A DNA stretch of 64,000 bases, from the NCBI RefSeq assembly GCF_000956595.1, contig NZ_JYOO01000002.1, forward strand, positions 186,001-250,000, in the 5' to 3' direction. A program made the translations under genes and the position numbers. The DNA is from Priestia aryabhattai B8W22 (lineage in GTDB: Bacteria; Bacillota; Bacilli; Bacillales; Bacillaceae_H). The notes below the pieces were generated by a model. The model searched no databases, was not told the origin of the DNA, and worked only from the letters and a program-made list of their open reading frames with translations. Numbering within the stretch: the first letter of the stretch is position 1; each line of letters starts with the position of its first letter. Positions 9,825 to 18,726 of this stretch are shown here, piece by piece.

Positions 9825-10829
9825 TTATCTCTCCTTTTCTTCATTCGCAGTTTGTTCGATTGCTTTTTGAATAGTGGAGGACACATTGTTTTCCACCATA
9901 TTCACAGCTTGCTTAATCGCACTAAATACTGCATTCGCATCCGACGAACCGTGCGCTTTGATAACAGGCGCATGCAATCCAAACAGCCCTGCTCCTCCAT
10001 ATTCACTGTAATCCATTTTCGCTTTTAAACCCTGCAGCTGAGGCTTTAGCACCGCTGCGGCTAACTTGCTTTTTAACGTGCTCATTAATTCTTGTTTAAT
10101 CATTGAAAACAAAGAAAGCGCCGTTCCCTCAATGCTCTTAAGAGTCATATTCCCTGTAAAACCATCTGTTACAACCACATCCGCTACGCCGTTTAGCAAA
10201 TCACGGGATTCCACGTTGCCTACAAAATTGAGATCAGCGTTTTTTAGTAGCTGAAAAGCTTGTTTTGTTAAATCATTTCCTTTTTTATCCTCAGTTCCAA
10301 TGTTCAACAGCCCCACTCTAGGAGCTTGAATGCCGCGTACTTTTTCGGCATACACAGACCCCATCACAGCGTACTGGAGCAAATGTTCAGGCTTGGCATC
10401 AACGTTTGCACCAACGTCTAGCATTAAAAAGCCTTTTCCATCTAGTGTCGGAAGCGTCGGAGCAAGTGCTGGACGTTCAATGCCTTTGATGCGACCTACA
10501 ATAAAAAGTCCCGCTGTCATTAACGCACCTGTATTCCCTGCTGAAATACAAGCATCAGCACGACCTTCGGCTACTTCATTTGCCATTAATACCATAGATG
10601 CTTGTTTTTTACGGCGCACAGCTCGCACTGGCTCATCAGTTGCATCAATGGTTTCTTCTGTATGAATAATCGAAATACGATCTGAATTCGTTAAATACTT
10701 TTTTATTTCTGATTCGTTTCCAATTAACGTAATATGTAATTCTTTAAATTGAGCAGTAGCTTTTTCTACACCTTCAATAATGGCTTTCGGTGCATGATCT
10801 CCGCCCATTGCATCAATAGCTAGTTTCAT
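9825..10829 (-). CDS. plsX: Phosphate acyltransferase PlsX
   Basis: Makes acyl-phosphate from acyl-ACP for PlsY, the entry to phospholipid synthesis. The chosen ATG at 10829 ([16 protein letters not shown]) gives 334 residues; the frame extends four codons to an ATG at 10841, but that start would sit directly on its SD (AAAAAGG), while 10829 has normal spacing. The glycine-rich DAMGGDHAP motif and GNTGALM and DGFTGN segments are family hallmarks. It lies 20 bp downstream of fapR. Confidence 0.95.
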   Translation of the reverse strand: MKLAIDAMGGDHAPKAIIEGVEKATAQFKELHITLIGNESEIKKYLTNSDRISIIHTEETIDATDEPVRAVRRKKQASMVLMANEVAEGRADACISAGNTGALMTAGLFIVGRIKGIERPALAPTLPTLDGKGFLMLDVGANVDAKPEHLLQYAVMGSVYAEKVRGIQAPRVGLLNIGTEDKKGNDLTKQAFQLLKNADLNFVGNVESRDLLNGVADVVVTDGFTGNMTLKSIEGTALSLFSMIKQELMSTLKSKLAAAVLKPQLQGLKAKMDYSEYGGAGLFGLHAPVIKAHGSSDANAVFSAIKQAVNMVENNVSSTIQKAIEQTANEEKER

Positions 10830-10849
10830 GTTGCGTCTCATCCTTTTTA

Positions 10850-11413
10850 TTATTTATCCTTTGTAGAACGATACATTTTAAAAGTGCCAGAGAACACTTG
10901 CTCTTGTCCTACATAGCTGTTTACCTCAACGGTGGTTCGCACTTCACTAGTTGACAGAACTTTCGCTTTTGCTATCACTCGTTCATGAAGCTTAACAGGG
11001 CGATGATAACGGATCGACGCATCTGCTGTGAGCGCTAGTTCATTGTTAATAACAGCGACAGCTAACGAATTAGCTTGCGCAAAAAGGTGGTGACCACGAG
11101 CAATTTGATTACGCTGAAACACATGCTCTGTTTTCACATCAAAAATAGATATCGCTGATTGATCTAGTTCAATGTCGATAACTTCTCCAATTACTTCTTC
11201 AATCGGAAGCGAACGCACTTCCTCGTCTAGTTGTTTTGAAGCTACATGCTTAATACGTTCTCGCAGTTCAGGAATCGACAACTCTAGGCGGTCTAATCGA
11301 ATTGTTTGAACGCTCACTGAAAAACGGTCTGCTAGTTCTTCATCCGTAATAAATGGGTTTTCTTCAATTGTCGTTTTTAATAGCTGCTGTCTTTCTTTTT
11401 TACTGCGCTTCAT
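10850..11413 (-). CDS. fapR: Lipid-synthesis repressor FapR
   Basis: Global repressor of fatty acid and phospholipid genes, released by malonyl-CoA. The 187-residue protein has an N-terminal HTH (about 19-40, [20 protein letters not shown]) and a C-terminal hot-dog domain that binds malonyl-CoA (about 75-185). It begins the fapR-plsX-fabD-fabG operon and is probably autoregulated, since a perfect FapR-type palindrome lies 19-35 bp upstream of its ATG. Confidence 0.97.
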   Translation of the reverse strand: MKRSKKERQQLLKTTIEENPFITDEELADRFSVSVQTIRLDRLELSIPELRERIKHVASKQLDEEVRSLPIEEVIGEVIDIELDQSAISIFDVKTEHVFQRNQIARGHHLFAQANSLAVAVINNELALTADASIRYHRPVKLHERVIAKAKVLSTSEVRTTVEVNSYVGQEQVFSGTFKMYRSTKDK

Positions 11414-11431
11414 TGTCCACCATCCGAACTT

Positions 11432-11448
11432 TTAATACTAGGTACTAA
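11432..11448. promoter_or_regulatory. FapR operator
   Basis: The 17-bp site TTAATACTAGGTACTAA (reverse TTAGTACCTAGTATTAA) matches the FapR consensus as I remember it. It begins 4 bp downstream of the fapR -10 box and should cover the transcription start, so bound FapR would block its own operon. Confidence 0.85.
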
Positions 11449-11452
11449 TAGC

Positions 11453-11481
11453 AGTATATAATCATTACCTTCTAATTGCAA
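11453..11481 (-). promoter_or_regulatory. Sigma-A promoter of the fapR operon
   Basis: TTGCAA (11476-11481) and TATACT (11453-11458) are separated by exactly 17 bp on the minus strand. The predicted start falls near 11446, inside the FapR operator. Confidence 0.75.
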
Positions 11482-11577
11482 CATTTTTCACATGCTGTAT
11501 TCTGTGCATTGACGTCGTATTAATGGCCACCAGCCACTAACTCTTTCACTCTAAGCCGCTTTTTATCTTTATAGACG

Positions 11578-11895
11578 AAAAGAGATTGAGACATAAATAG
11601 ATCACTTCAATCTAAAGATGAACAAATGGGATAAAGAAGCTTGTATAGATTGCTTGTTACACCGCTGTTATAATTTTCGTGCAAGATTTCGCTTTCCTCG
11701 GGCGGCCGGTGATCCTCCTCGTCCCTTACGCTTCTGCCGGGTCTCATCTATTCCACTTTCCCCGCAGGAGTGCCTTGCCCTTTACTCGACAGTTAGAAGC
11801 ACCTACATATCTATCACCTACATGAAATCTACGTTCATCATCACAAGGAAAAAAATCCGAACGATTGATCGTTCGGATTTCCCTTCAACTAAAAC
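11578..11895. repeat. Dispersed repeat, copy 2, with an internal GC-rich insert
   Basis: Fills most of the 503-bp recG-fapR gap. The left part (11578-11626) and right part (hairpin 11853-11880 plus CTTCAAC) match copy 1 at 2026-2145. Between them lie about 220 bp absent from copy 1, including a GC-rich stretch (about 11690-11785) with CGGGCGGCCGG, a degenerate CTTCTGCCGGG and CCCGCAGGAG that could pair. From memory this resembles a short palindromic repeat scattered through Bacillaceae genomes. No convincing gene: the plus-strand frame across it looks accidental. Confidence 0.65.
11848..11880 (-). terminator. Terminator after recG
   Basis: The stem AAATCCGAACGA/TCGTTCGGATTT (11853-11864 with 11869-11880), loop TTGA, is followed on the minus strand by TTTTTCC. 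It ends the sdaAB-sdaAA-recG transcript and is the end hairpin of repeat copy 2. Confidence 0.85.
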
Positions 11896-11916
11896 AATTT
11901 GTTCCGGTCTCTTTTA

Positions 11917-13965
11917 TTAATCAAACTTTTCTCCAGTTAATACGCCCGTTGCTTCTAATTGTATTCTCAGCAGCGCAAACTGATCTTCTGTCCAAAAGCT
12001 GTCGGAATTTACAAGCTTAGCAGCATCTTCTCGAGCTACTTCAAGCGCACGGTAATCGTGCACCATATCAGCTACTTTAAACTCAGGCATTCCGCTTTGT
12101 TTTCTACCAAAGAAATCACCAGGCCCACGAAGCTCTAAGTCTCTTTCTGATAATACAAATCCATCGTTTGTTTCCGTCATAATGGTCATTCGTTCTTTTC
12201 CAACTTCTGATTTCGGATCCGCGAGCAGAATACAATACGACTGTGCATCTCCTCGCCCTACGCGCCCTCTTAGCTGATGAAGCTGTGATAACCCAAAGCG
12301 CTCTGCATCGTAAATGACCATCACAGTTGCATTCGGTACGTTCACTCCTACTTCTACAACCGTTGTCGATACTAAAATCTGCACGTCATTTACGCTAAAC
12401 TGTTTCATCACTTCTTCTTTTTCATCAGGTGACAATCTTCCGTGCATGAGACCAACGCTTGCTTTTCCATTAAAGTAGTGAGTGAGTGTTGCATGCACAT
12501 CAATTGCATTTTGAACATCCAGCTTGTCCGATTCTTCAATCAATGGACAAATAACGTAAGCTTGTCTGCCGTCGTGTATTTCTTTTTCAACAAAATGTAA
12601 AATACGTTCCAGCATGTCATGTTTTACCCAGTACGTTTCAATGGCCTTACGCCCTGCTGGCATTTCATCAATAATGGACACATCCATTTCTCCAAACACC
12701 GTAATAGCAAGGGTTCTTGGAATAGGAGTGGCCGTCATAAACAGTACATCCGGACTCTCTCCTTTTTCACGTAAAACCCGACGCTGTCCAACTCCAAAGC
12801 GGTGCTGTTCATCCGTAATGACGAGCCCTAAACTATTATATATAACTTCATCTTGAATTATGGCATGTGTACCTACTAATACATGAACATCTCCGTCTTT
12901 CACTCGCTGAAGCAGCTCTCTTCTTGCTTTTCCTTTAACAGATCCTGTTAGCAGGCCTACGCTGATGCCTACCTTTTCAAGCATCGCAGTTAATGACTCA
13001 GCATGCTGTTCAGCTAAAATTTCAGTCGGTACCATTAAAGCACCTTGATGTCCCGCTAAAACAGTAGCGTATAAAGCAACCGCTGCTACGACTGTTTTAC
13101 CTGACCCTACATCACCTTGCAGCAAACGATTCATGCGATAAGGCGATTTCATATCGTGCGTAATTTCGTTTACTACACGTTTTTGAGCGCTTGTTAACGG
13201 AAAAGGCAGCAAGTTCGTGAAGTTTACCAGCTCAGTTGAATCAAAAGCTTGCTTCATTCCAGGCGTTTCTTCTCTTTCGCGCTTTCTCAGCGCCTGCATT
13301 TTTAATTGAAAAAGTAGAAATTCTTCATAGACAAATCGACGTCTTGCTTGTTTTAAATCTTCATGATCACGAGGTAAGTGAATACTTCTAACCGCTTCTT
13401 CACGCGTTACTAGTTTGTACCTAGAACGAATAGAGGCCGGGAGCATATCCTGAATGCTGCTGCCATAATTCTTCAACGCAAGAGAGACGAACTTCCGCAT
13501 TCCTTTGACCGTTAAGCTGCCTTTAACTGAGTAAACAGGCTCAATCGTTTGATTTTTAACAAACGGAGAAAATTGAAGCTCCTGCAAGTTAATCGTTTGC
13601 CGATGCTGATCCCATTTCCCCGTAACCGTAACAGTTTGATCGATTTCTAACTTTGATTTATAGTAAGGGCGATTAAAACAAGTAACCGTAATCAAATAGC
13701 GGTTTACTAGCAGCCGAAACGTAAGGCGCGAACGTTTTTTTCCGTAATACGTAAGCGAGGGGACGCTGTGAACCTTTCCTTCTACGGTGACCTTTTCGTC
13801 GTGCTTTGCTTCAGCCAAATCTTTTAACTCATAATCTTCATAGCGGTATGGGAAATGTTCTAACAAGTCATGCACACTGTGAATATGCATATCCTCTAAT
13901 GCTTGTGCTGTTTCATCTCCAATACCTTTAATGGTTTTAATTGAAATAGTTGTTAGTTCATTCAC
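11917..13965 (-). CDS. recG: ATP-dependent DNA helicase RecG
   Basis: Branch-migrating helicase that remodels stalled forks and recombination intermediates. The 682-residue protein has an N-terminal wedge/OB region, Walker A GDVGSGKT near 285, a DEQH box, TAT motif TATPIPRT, and a C-terminal helicase lobe with QLRGRVGRG and the RecG-specific ERDLELRGPGDFFG. The start is GTG at 13965, inside the end of sdaAA (8-bp overlap), with only a weak SD, so coupling is likely. Length equals the B. subtilis protein. Confidence 0.97.
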   Translation of the reverse strand: MNELTTISIKTIKGIGDETAQALEDMHIHSVHDLLEHFPYRYEDYELKDLAEAKHDEKVTVEGKVHSVPSLTYYGKKRSRLTFRLLVNRYLITVTCFNRPYYKSKLEIDQTVTVTGKWDQHRQTINLQELQFSPFVKNQTIEPVYSVKGSLTVKGMRKFVSLALKNYGSSIQDMLPASIRSRYKLVTREEAVRSIHLPRDHEDLKQARRRFVYEEFLLFQLKMQALRKREREETPGMKQAFDSTELVNFTNLLPFPLTSAQKRVVNEITHDMKSPYRMNRLLQGDVGSGKTVVAAVALYATVLAGHQGALMVPTEILAEQHAESLTAMLEKVGISVGLLTGSVKGKARRELLQRVKDGDVHVLVGTHAIIQDEVIYNSLGLVITDEQHRFGVGQRRVLREKGESPDVLFMTATPIPRTLAITVFGEMDVSIIDEMPAGRKAIETYWVKHDMLERILHFVEKEIHDGRQAYVICPLIEESDKLDVQNAIDVHATLTHYFNGKASVGLMHGRLSPDEKEEVMKQFSVNDVQILVSTTVVEVGVNVPNATVMVIYDAERFGLSQLHQLRGRVGRGDAQSYCILLADPKSEVGKERMTIMTETNDGFVLSERDLELRGPGDFFGRKQSGMPEFKVADMVHDYRALEVAREDAAKLVNSDSFWTEDQFALLRIQLEATGVLTGEKFD

Positions 13966-14845
13966 TTTTATTTAATGCAATACCAAAGATCTTCGCTTCA
14001 AGCTCGCGACCTGTTGGTGTTGCCGCTAAGCCTCCTTGTGCAGTTTCTCGTAATGCAACCGGCATCGTTTGACCAATTTTATACATAGCATCAATGACTT
14101 CATCACATGGAATACGACTCGTAATGCCTGCTAAGGCCATATCTGCTGCAATCATTGCATTCGCCGCTCCCATTGCGTTTCGTTTCACACATGGAACTTC
14201 TACTAGCCCCGCTACTGGGTCACATACTAATCCTAGCATATTTTTGAGAGTAATTGCCATTGCTTCAGCTGCCTGACTCGGTGTACCTCCTGCCATTTCA
14301 ACAATCGCTGCAGCTGCCATTCCTGAAGCTGAACCAACTTCTGCTTGACATCCGCCTGCTGCTCCTGAAATAGACGCATTATTGGCTACAACAAACCCAA
14401 AAGCACCTGATGTAAATAAAAATTCAATCATTTCTTTACGAGTTGGGTTTAGCTTATTTTGCACTGCAAACAGCGTTCCTGGCACTACCCCCGCAGATCC
14501 AGCAGTAGGCGTTGCACAGATTGTCCCCATTGCCGCATTTACTTCGTTTGTCGCTACAGCTTTGCTGACTGCATCTAAAATTAAATTTCCAGATAAAGAT
14601 TTTCCACTTTGAATATAGTTTTGAAGCAGCACTGCATCTCCGCCTGTTAAACCTGTAACAGACTGTACCCCTTTTAAACCGCGTTCAACCGCTTCTTCCA
14701 TAACCGTTAAGTTCCGATCCATTTTTTCCATGATTTCTTCACGAGTAACTCCCGTGATATCTATTTCCTGTTGAATCATAATCTCTGCAATTTTTACATT
14801 TTGACTTTCTGCTAATTCTACTAGTTCTGCTACGTTTCGAAACAT
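13958..14845 (-). CDS. sdaAA: L-serine dehydratase, alpha (iron-sulfur) subunit
   Basis: Catalytic subunit converting L-serine to pyruvate and ammonia. The 295-residue protein has conserved cysteines at 110 (GTICATPTAGS), 166 (GGCQAEVGSA), 208 and 219 (LVCDPVAGLVEVPC); three should ligate the oxygen-labile 4Fe-4S cluster. It follows sdaAB by about 100 bp and overlaps recG by 8 bp. Confidence 0.96.
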   Translation of the reverse strand: MFRNVAELVELAESQNVKIAEIMIQQEIDITGVTREEIMEKMDRNLTVMEEAVERGLKGVQSVTGLTGGDAVLLQNYIQSGKSLSGNLILDAVSKAVATNEVNAAMGTICATPTAGSAGVVPGTLFAVQNKLNPTRKEMIEFLFTSGAFGFVVANNASISGAAGGCQAEVGSASGMAAAAIVEMAGGTPSQAAEAMAITLKNMLGLVCDPVAGLVEVPCVKRNAMGAANAMIAADMALAGITSRIPCDEVIDAMYKIGQTMPVALRETAQGGLAATPTGRELEAKIFGIALNKSE

Positions 14846-14943
14846 AGTAACCTCCGCTATTATTCTGTCTTATTTTCACTTTAGAATCATCTATAACCAC
14901 TCGGCTCCAGTTATTCTCTCAAGCCGTTCCTATTCGCTCTATC

Positions 14944-15606
14944 CTACTCAACCATTCTTGTTACTTGGATAATATGAGGCAATGTTTTTAACTCTTCAAT
15001 TACATCATCTTCAATATTCGTATCCATTTCAATTGCCATAAGCGCTACTTCGCCGCGCTCTTTGCGAGATACTTCCATATGTCCGATATTAATTGAATGT
15101 TTCATCAAAATATTTGTAACGGTCGCAATGGCACCAAACCGGTCATTATGCACAACGAGAATAGCTGGATTCATGCCTGATAAATTTAATTCAAATCCGT
15201 TCAGCTCCGTAATTTGAATTTTTCCTCCGCCAATTGAAATTCCAACAACTTCAATTTCCTTTAATCCGTCGCTCATTTTGATGCGAGCAGTATTCGGATG
15301 ATCGGTGATTGCCGCTTCCTCAACAAATGTGACGTCGATTCCTTCTTTTTTAGCCAAGTCCAAAGACTCCGGAATACGCTGATCGAATGTATCAAAATCT
15401 AAAATACCGCCAATCAACGCTACGTCTGTTCCGTGCCCTTTATACGTTTGAGCAAAAGAACCGTATAATGAAACCACAACTTTTGTCGGCTGCTTGCCAA
15501 AAAGTGTTCGGGCAACGCGTCCAATACGCGCTGCACCAGCCGTATGTGAGCTAGATGGTCCAATCATGACCGGACCAATAATATCAAAGACAGATTTATA
15601 TTTCAT
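14944..15606 (-). CDS. sdaAB: L-serine dehydratase, beta subunit with ACT domain
   Basis: Partner subunit of SdaAA. Of 220 residues, the N-terminal part has the serine dehydratase signature GPVMIGPSSSHTAGAARIG and the last 70 or so form an ACT domain (AIATVTNILMKHSINIGHME), a likely serine-sensing module. A GGGGGA SD precedes the ATG at 15606. A terminator lies upstream, after the EIIC-like gene, so sdaAB-sdaAA-recG is its own unit. Confidence 0.96.
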   Translation of the reverse strand: MKYKSVFDIIGPVMIGPSSSHTAGAARIGRVARTLFGKQPTKVVVSLYGSFAQTYKGHGTDVALIGGILDFDTFDQRIPESLDLAKKEGIDVTFVEEAAITDHPNTARIKMSDGLKEIEVVGISIGGGKIQITELNGFELNLSGMNPAILVVHNDRFGAIATVTNILMKHSINIGHMEVSRKERGEVALMAIEMDTNIEDDVIEELKTLPHIIQVTRMVE

Positions 15607-15733
15607 AAGGATTTTCCCCCTGCTATTTAGACATTGTTATTACTTATATGTTACTTGAGCTTTTGACTTTTTGGAAGCTTTGTTTCACGCTCTTAAAAAA
15701 TTTAAAAATTCTCATTTTTATTAGAGATTCACG

Positions 15734-15791
15734 CAAAAAAATAGCGGTGTATTTATCCATAAAAATAGGATAAGCACACCGCGTTTTTTGC
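15734..15791. terminator. Terminator between EIIC-like gene and sdaAB
   Basis: The long stem AGCGGTGTATTTATCC/GGATAAGCACACCGC, with one mismatch pair and a loop of about 9 nt, has T-runs on both sides (minus: ATTTTTTG; plus: GTTTTTTGC). In this layout it ends the EIIC-like transcript. Confidence 0.85.
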
Positions 15792-15818
15792 TATATTATA
15801 CAGGAAAAGATGAATTGT

Positions 15819-16847
15819 TTAAGCTGCTTCTTGCTCGGAAGCTACATCGTCTACTGTTTTAATTTTAAAGTTTTTAAAAACAACTGAACCTATAAACCCA
15901 GCTAATGCTCCCGCTAGTGCACAAAGTACTGCACAAATTGTGACCTTCACAGGGTCATTAAACCCAAACATCACTGCAAGTCCTGCGATTGGCGTTGCCG
16001 TGCCTGCAGCATCATTTACCAATCCGAACAGAGCCACAACCACACCGGCTAGTGCACCTCCAACAAAGTTTGTAATGTAGATAGGAATCGGATTTGCTGA
16101 AATAATATTCGCTTGTGTTAAAGGTTCAACTGCAACTGAAATGGTTGTACGGCGATCCCCAATTTTTAATCGATCAAACAGCACATAGTTCATGAAAGAA
16201 GAACCAAACACAGCAAGAGCTCCAATCGCCATAGGCAATCCCGTTAACCCTAGCATAGCCGTTAAAGCCATTGAGCTAAGCGGAGCCGTTGCTACTACTG
16301 TAATAACTCCCCCTAAAATAATTCCCATCAAAATAGGGCTAGCACTTGTTGTATCTTTAATAATTCCTCCAATATTTAAAAGAGTCGCATCTACAATAGG
16401 TGAGAATGCATTACCAATTAATCTTGTTAAAGGTGCTGCAATTAAGATGTTGCCTAATAAGTCTAGACCAGCAGGTGCCTTTTTCTCAATAAATTTCACT
16501 ACAAATGCCATGAGGTATCCCGCAAAAAATCCAGGGAGCAAGCCTAGCCCTGAACACACCACCCCCATCATAAGAGCATATACTGGGGATACTCCTAACG
16601 CCAAAGCAACTAGTGCAGCTGCTGCAACTCCTCCCATTCCTCCTGCAGCCTTTCCAACTTCACCTAAGAATGAAATACCTAGTAAATCTCCTCCTACATA
16701 TGACTGAAAGGCTTCTACGAGAAACGCAGCTACCGCTCCGCTTGCCAGAGCCCCCATTGCTTTCATGCCATAAGGTGCCTTGTTGCTAAACAACCAAAAT
16801 AAAAATAAAACTAATAATAATAAACCTGTTCCTTTTAAAATATCCAC
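15819..16847 (-). CDS. Orphan PTS-EIIC-like membrane permease (PTS_EIIC_2 type)
   Basis: A very hydrophobic protein of 342 residues with about 9-10 membrane segments. Segments such as PLSSMALTAMLGLTGLPMAI and a late NPIPIYITNFVGG resemble the PTS_EIIC_2 family from memory; no search was run. No EIIA or EIIB domain is fused or nearby, so phosphotransfer is unproven. Start: the longest frame begins at 16880, but the best SD (GGAGAGG, 5-nt spacing) serves GTG 16847 (MDILKGTGLLLLV). It has its own promoter and terminator. Placement directly before sdaAB suggests, without proving, serine or amino-acid transport. It is absent from this position in B. subtilis as I recall it. Confidence 0.75.
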   Translation of the reverse strand: MDILKGTGLLLLVLFLFWLFSNKAPYGMKAMGALASGAVAAFLVEAFQSYVGGDLLGISFLGEVGKAAGGMGGVAAAALVALALGVSPVYALMMGVVCSGLGLLPGFFAGYLMAFVVKFIEKKAPAGLDLLGNILIAAPLTRLIGNAFSPIVDATLLNIGGIIKDTTSASPILMGIILGGVITVVATAPLSSMALTAMLGLTGLPMAIGALAVFGSSFMNYVLFDRLKIGDRRTTISVAVEPLTQANIISANPIPIYITNFVGGALAGVVVALFGLVNDAAGTATPIAGLAVMFGFNDPVKVTICAVLCALAGALAGFIGSVVFKNFKIKTVDDVASEQEAA

Positions 16848-16932
16848 TGTTGCCTCTCCTCTCATGCTGTTTTCTTTCACATTTGACTCAATCAGTTTTC
16901 AAAACTACCATACAAACGGGTTCTTTTCAACT

Positions 16933-16961
16933 AATATACCTAATATGACGAACGATTACAA
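16933..16961 (-). promoter_or_regulatory. Sigma-A promoter of the EIIC-like gene
   Basis: TTGTAA (16956-16961) and TATATT (16933-16938) are separated by 17 bp on the minus strand. An ACGAAC/GTTCGT inverted repeat (16948-16953 and 16979-16984) straddles the -35 box and could be an operator. Confidence 0.55.
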
Positions 16962-17002
16962 CATATAAAAATAAAATAGTTCGTATTTAACTTAAAAAAC
17001 AC

Positions 17003-17040
17003 AAAAAAGAAGCGCCCCTTGAGAGGAGTGCTTCTTTTTT
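17003..17040 (-). terminator. Terminator after fakA
   Basis: AAAAGAAGCGCCCC/GAGGAGTGCTTCTTTT forms an imperfect stem followed on the minus strand by TTTTTTG. It ends the yloU-fakA transcript just below the fakA stop at 17043. Confidence 0.8.
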
Positions 17041-17042
17041 TG

Positions 17043-18710
17043 TTATTCAATTGCAAAAATGTAAGAATATAAAGGTTGATCTCCTTTATGAAGCTCTACC
17101 TCAACTTCTTCAAACATTTCTTCTACAAACGATGTTAGCGCTTCAGCTTCATCGTCTGAGACATCCTCTCCTTGAAGAATCGTAAGGATTTCCGCTTCGT
17201 CATCAATCATATAAGTCAATAGCTTTTTCGCTGCTTCTAATTTCTCTGAATCTTTTACGACGATTTTCTTTTCGGCAATACCCATAAAATCGCCTTTAGC
17301 TAATTCAAGACCATCAATATTTGTATCGCGAACTGCATACGTTACTTGTCCTGTTTTTACGTGCTGCAGAGCTTCTGTCATTACTTCCTCGTTTTCTTTT
17401 AAGCTTTGCTGAGGATTAAATGATAGCAGCGCTGTCATTCCTTGAGGAACCGTTTTAGACGGGACAACCGAAACGTGACTGCCGGCAACAGCAGCAGCTT
17501 GGTTAGCAGCCATCACAATATTTCCGTTATTAGGTAAAATCAGTACCTGTTCAGCATTGGTTTCTTCAATCGCTTTGACAATATCCTCTGTACTTGGATT
17601 CATTGTTTGTCCGCCTTCAATGACAACCGTTGCCCCAAGGCTCTTGAACAATTCAGCAATTCCTTTTCCCATTGATACAGTAACAATGCCAAAGGGCTGT
17701 TTCTCAGCCTTTTTTACTGCAGGCTTTTCTTCATCTGAAACGATGCTGCTATGCTGTTCTCTCATGTTTTCAATCTTCATTTTAATTAAACTTCCATATT
17801 GCTGCCCGTAGTTTAACACTTCTCCAGGATGCTCGGCGTGAATATGAACTTTCACAATTTCATCATCAGATACGACAAGCAATGAGTCGCCCCATTTACT
17901 TAAATCTTGGCGAAACGTTTCTTCAGAAAATGTTTTAGCCGCGGGCTTATCCTCTTCCAGCCTTACCATAAATTCTGTACAATAGCCAAATTCAATATCT
18001 TCTGTATTCATATGGCTTTGCGCATGCTTATGATGCTCAGCATTTACAAGTTCATTCATCGAAGGAGCTGACATGGGTACACCCGGAAGTTTTTCACCTT
18101 TTAATTCAGCTAAAAACCCTTCATAAATTAAAACAAGCCCTTGACCTCCGCTATCCACTACGCCTACTTCTTTTAACACGGGTAAAAGATCTGGCGTGCG
18201 ATTTAACGAAGCATTAGCTTCCTTAAGTACTTCTTCCATGAACAGAATCATATCAGATTGCTTTTTAGCAACAGCCGCTGCTTTTTTAGCAGTATCCTTA
18301 GCTACTGTTAAAATGGTTCCTTCGATTGGTTTCATAACAGCTTTATAAGCAGTTTCTACACCAAGCTCAAGAGCTTCAGCAAACTCAACTGTTGTAATCA
18401 TTGACTTTTGCTCAACCGATTTCGCAAAACCGCGGAATAATTGAGATAAAATAACTCCTGAATTACCGCGCGCCCCCATCAATAAGCCCTTAGACAAAGC
18501 TTGACTCACTTGGCCGATATGATCAGATAGTTTATTTTTTACTTCTTTAGCACCAGACGTAATCGATAAGTTCATATTTGTTCCAGTATCACCATCTGGT
18601 ACAGGAAAAACGTTCAGCGCATCTACATAATCTGCATTGTTAGATAGATGCTGGGCTCCTTGAAGCACCATTTCTCTAAACCGCTTTCCGTCCAACGTTG
18701 TCATTGACAC
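17043..18710 (-). CDS. fakA: Fatty acid kinase catalytic subunit FakA (YloV)
   Basis: Phosphorylates FakB-bound fatty acids for PlsX/PlsY use. The 555-residue protein has an N-terminal DhaL-type nucleotide domain with the metal-binding aspartates of VPDGDTGTNM (near 37-46) and ARGNSGVILSQ, then a middle domain and a C-terminal EDD/DegV-like domain. The start is GTG at 18710 with GGAGGA six bases upstream; an ATG two codons later is spaced worse. It follows yloU by 16 bp, as in B. subtilis. Confidence 0.95.
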   Translation of the reverse strand: MSMTTLDGKRFREMVLQGAQHLSNNADYVDALNVFPVPDGDTGTNMNLSITSGAKEVKNKLSDHIGQVSQALSKGLLMGARGNSGVILSQLFRGFAKSVEQKSMITTVEFAEALELGVETAYKAVMKPIEGTILTVAKDTAKKAAAVAKKQSDMILFMEEVLKEANASLNRTPDLLPVLKEVGVVDSGGQGLVLIYEGFLAELKGEKLPGVPMSAPSMNELVNAEHHKHAQSHMNTEDIEFGYCTEFMVRLEEDKPAAKTFSEETFRQDLSKWGDSLLVVSDDEIVKVHIHAEHPGEVLNYGQQYGSLIKMKIENMREQHSSIVSDEEKPAVKKAEKQPFGIVTVSMGKGIAELFKSLGATVVIEGGQTMNPSTEDIVKAIEETNAEQVLILPNNGNIVMAANQAAAVAGSHVSVVPSKTVPQGMTALLSFNPQQSLKENEEVMTEALQHVKTGQVTYAVRDTNIDGLELAKGDFMGIAEKKIVVKDSEKLEAAKKLLTYMIDDEAEILTILQGEDVSDDEAEALTSFVEEMFEEVEVELHKGDQPLYSYIFAIE

Positions 18711-18726
18711 GAATCTTCCTCCTTAA

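Noticed and set aside
11618-11920. Plus-strand open frame of 100 codons in the recG-fapR gap
   Set aside because: It covers the repeat insert and a terminator hairpin, has no SD, and the product is arginine/proline/cysteine-rich without family resemblance. Treated as accidental.
16192-16707. Plus-strand frame of 171 codons opposite the EIIC-like gene
   Set aside because: It is the antisense shadow of a hydrophobic, Ala/Gly-rich gene; alanine-rich genes often leave such long reverse frames.
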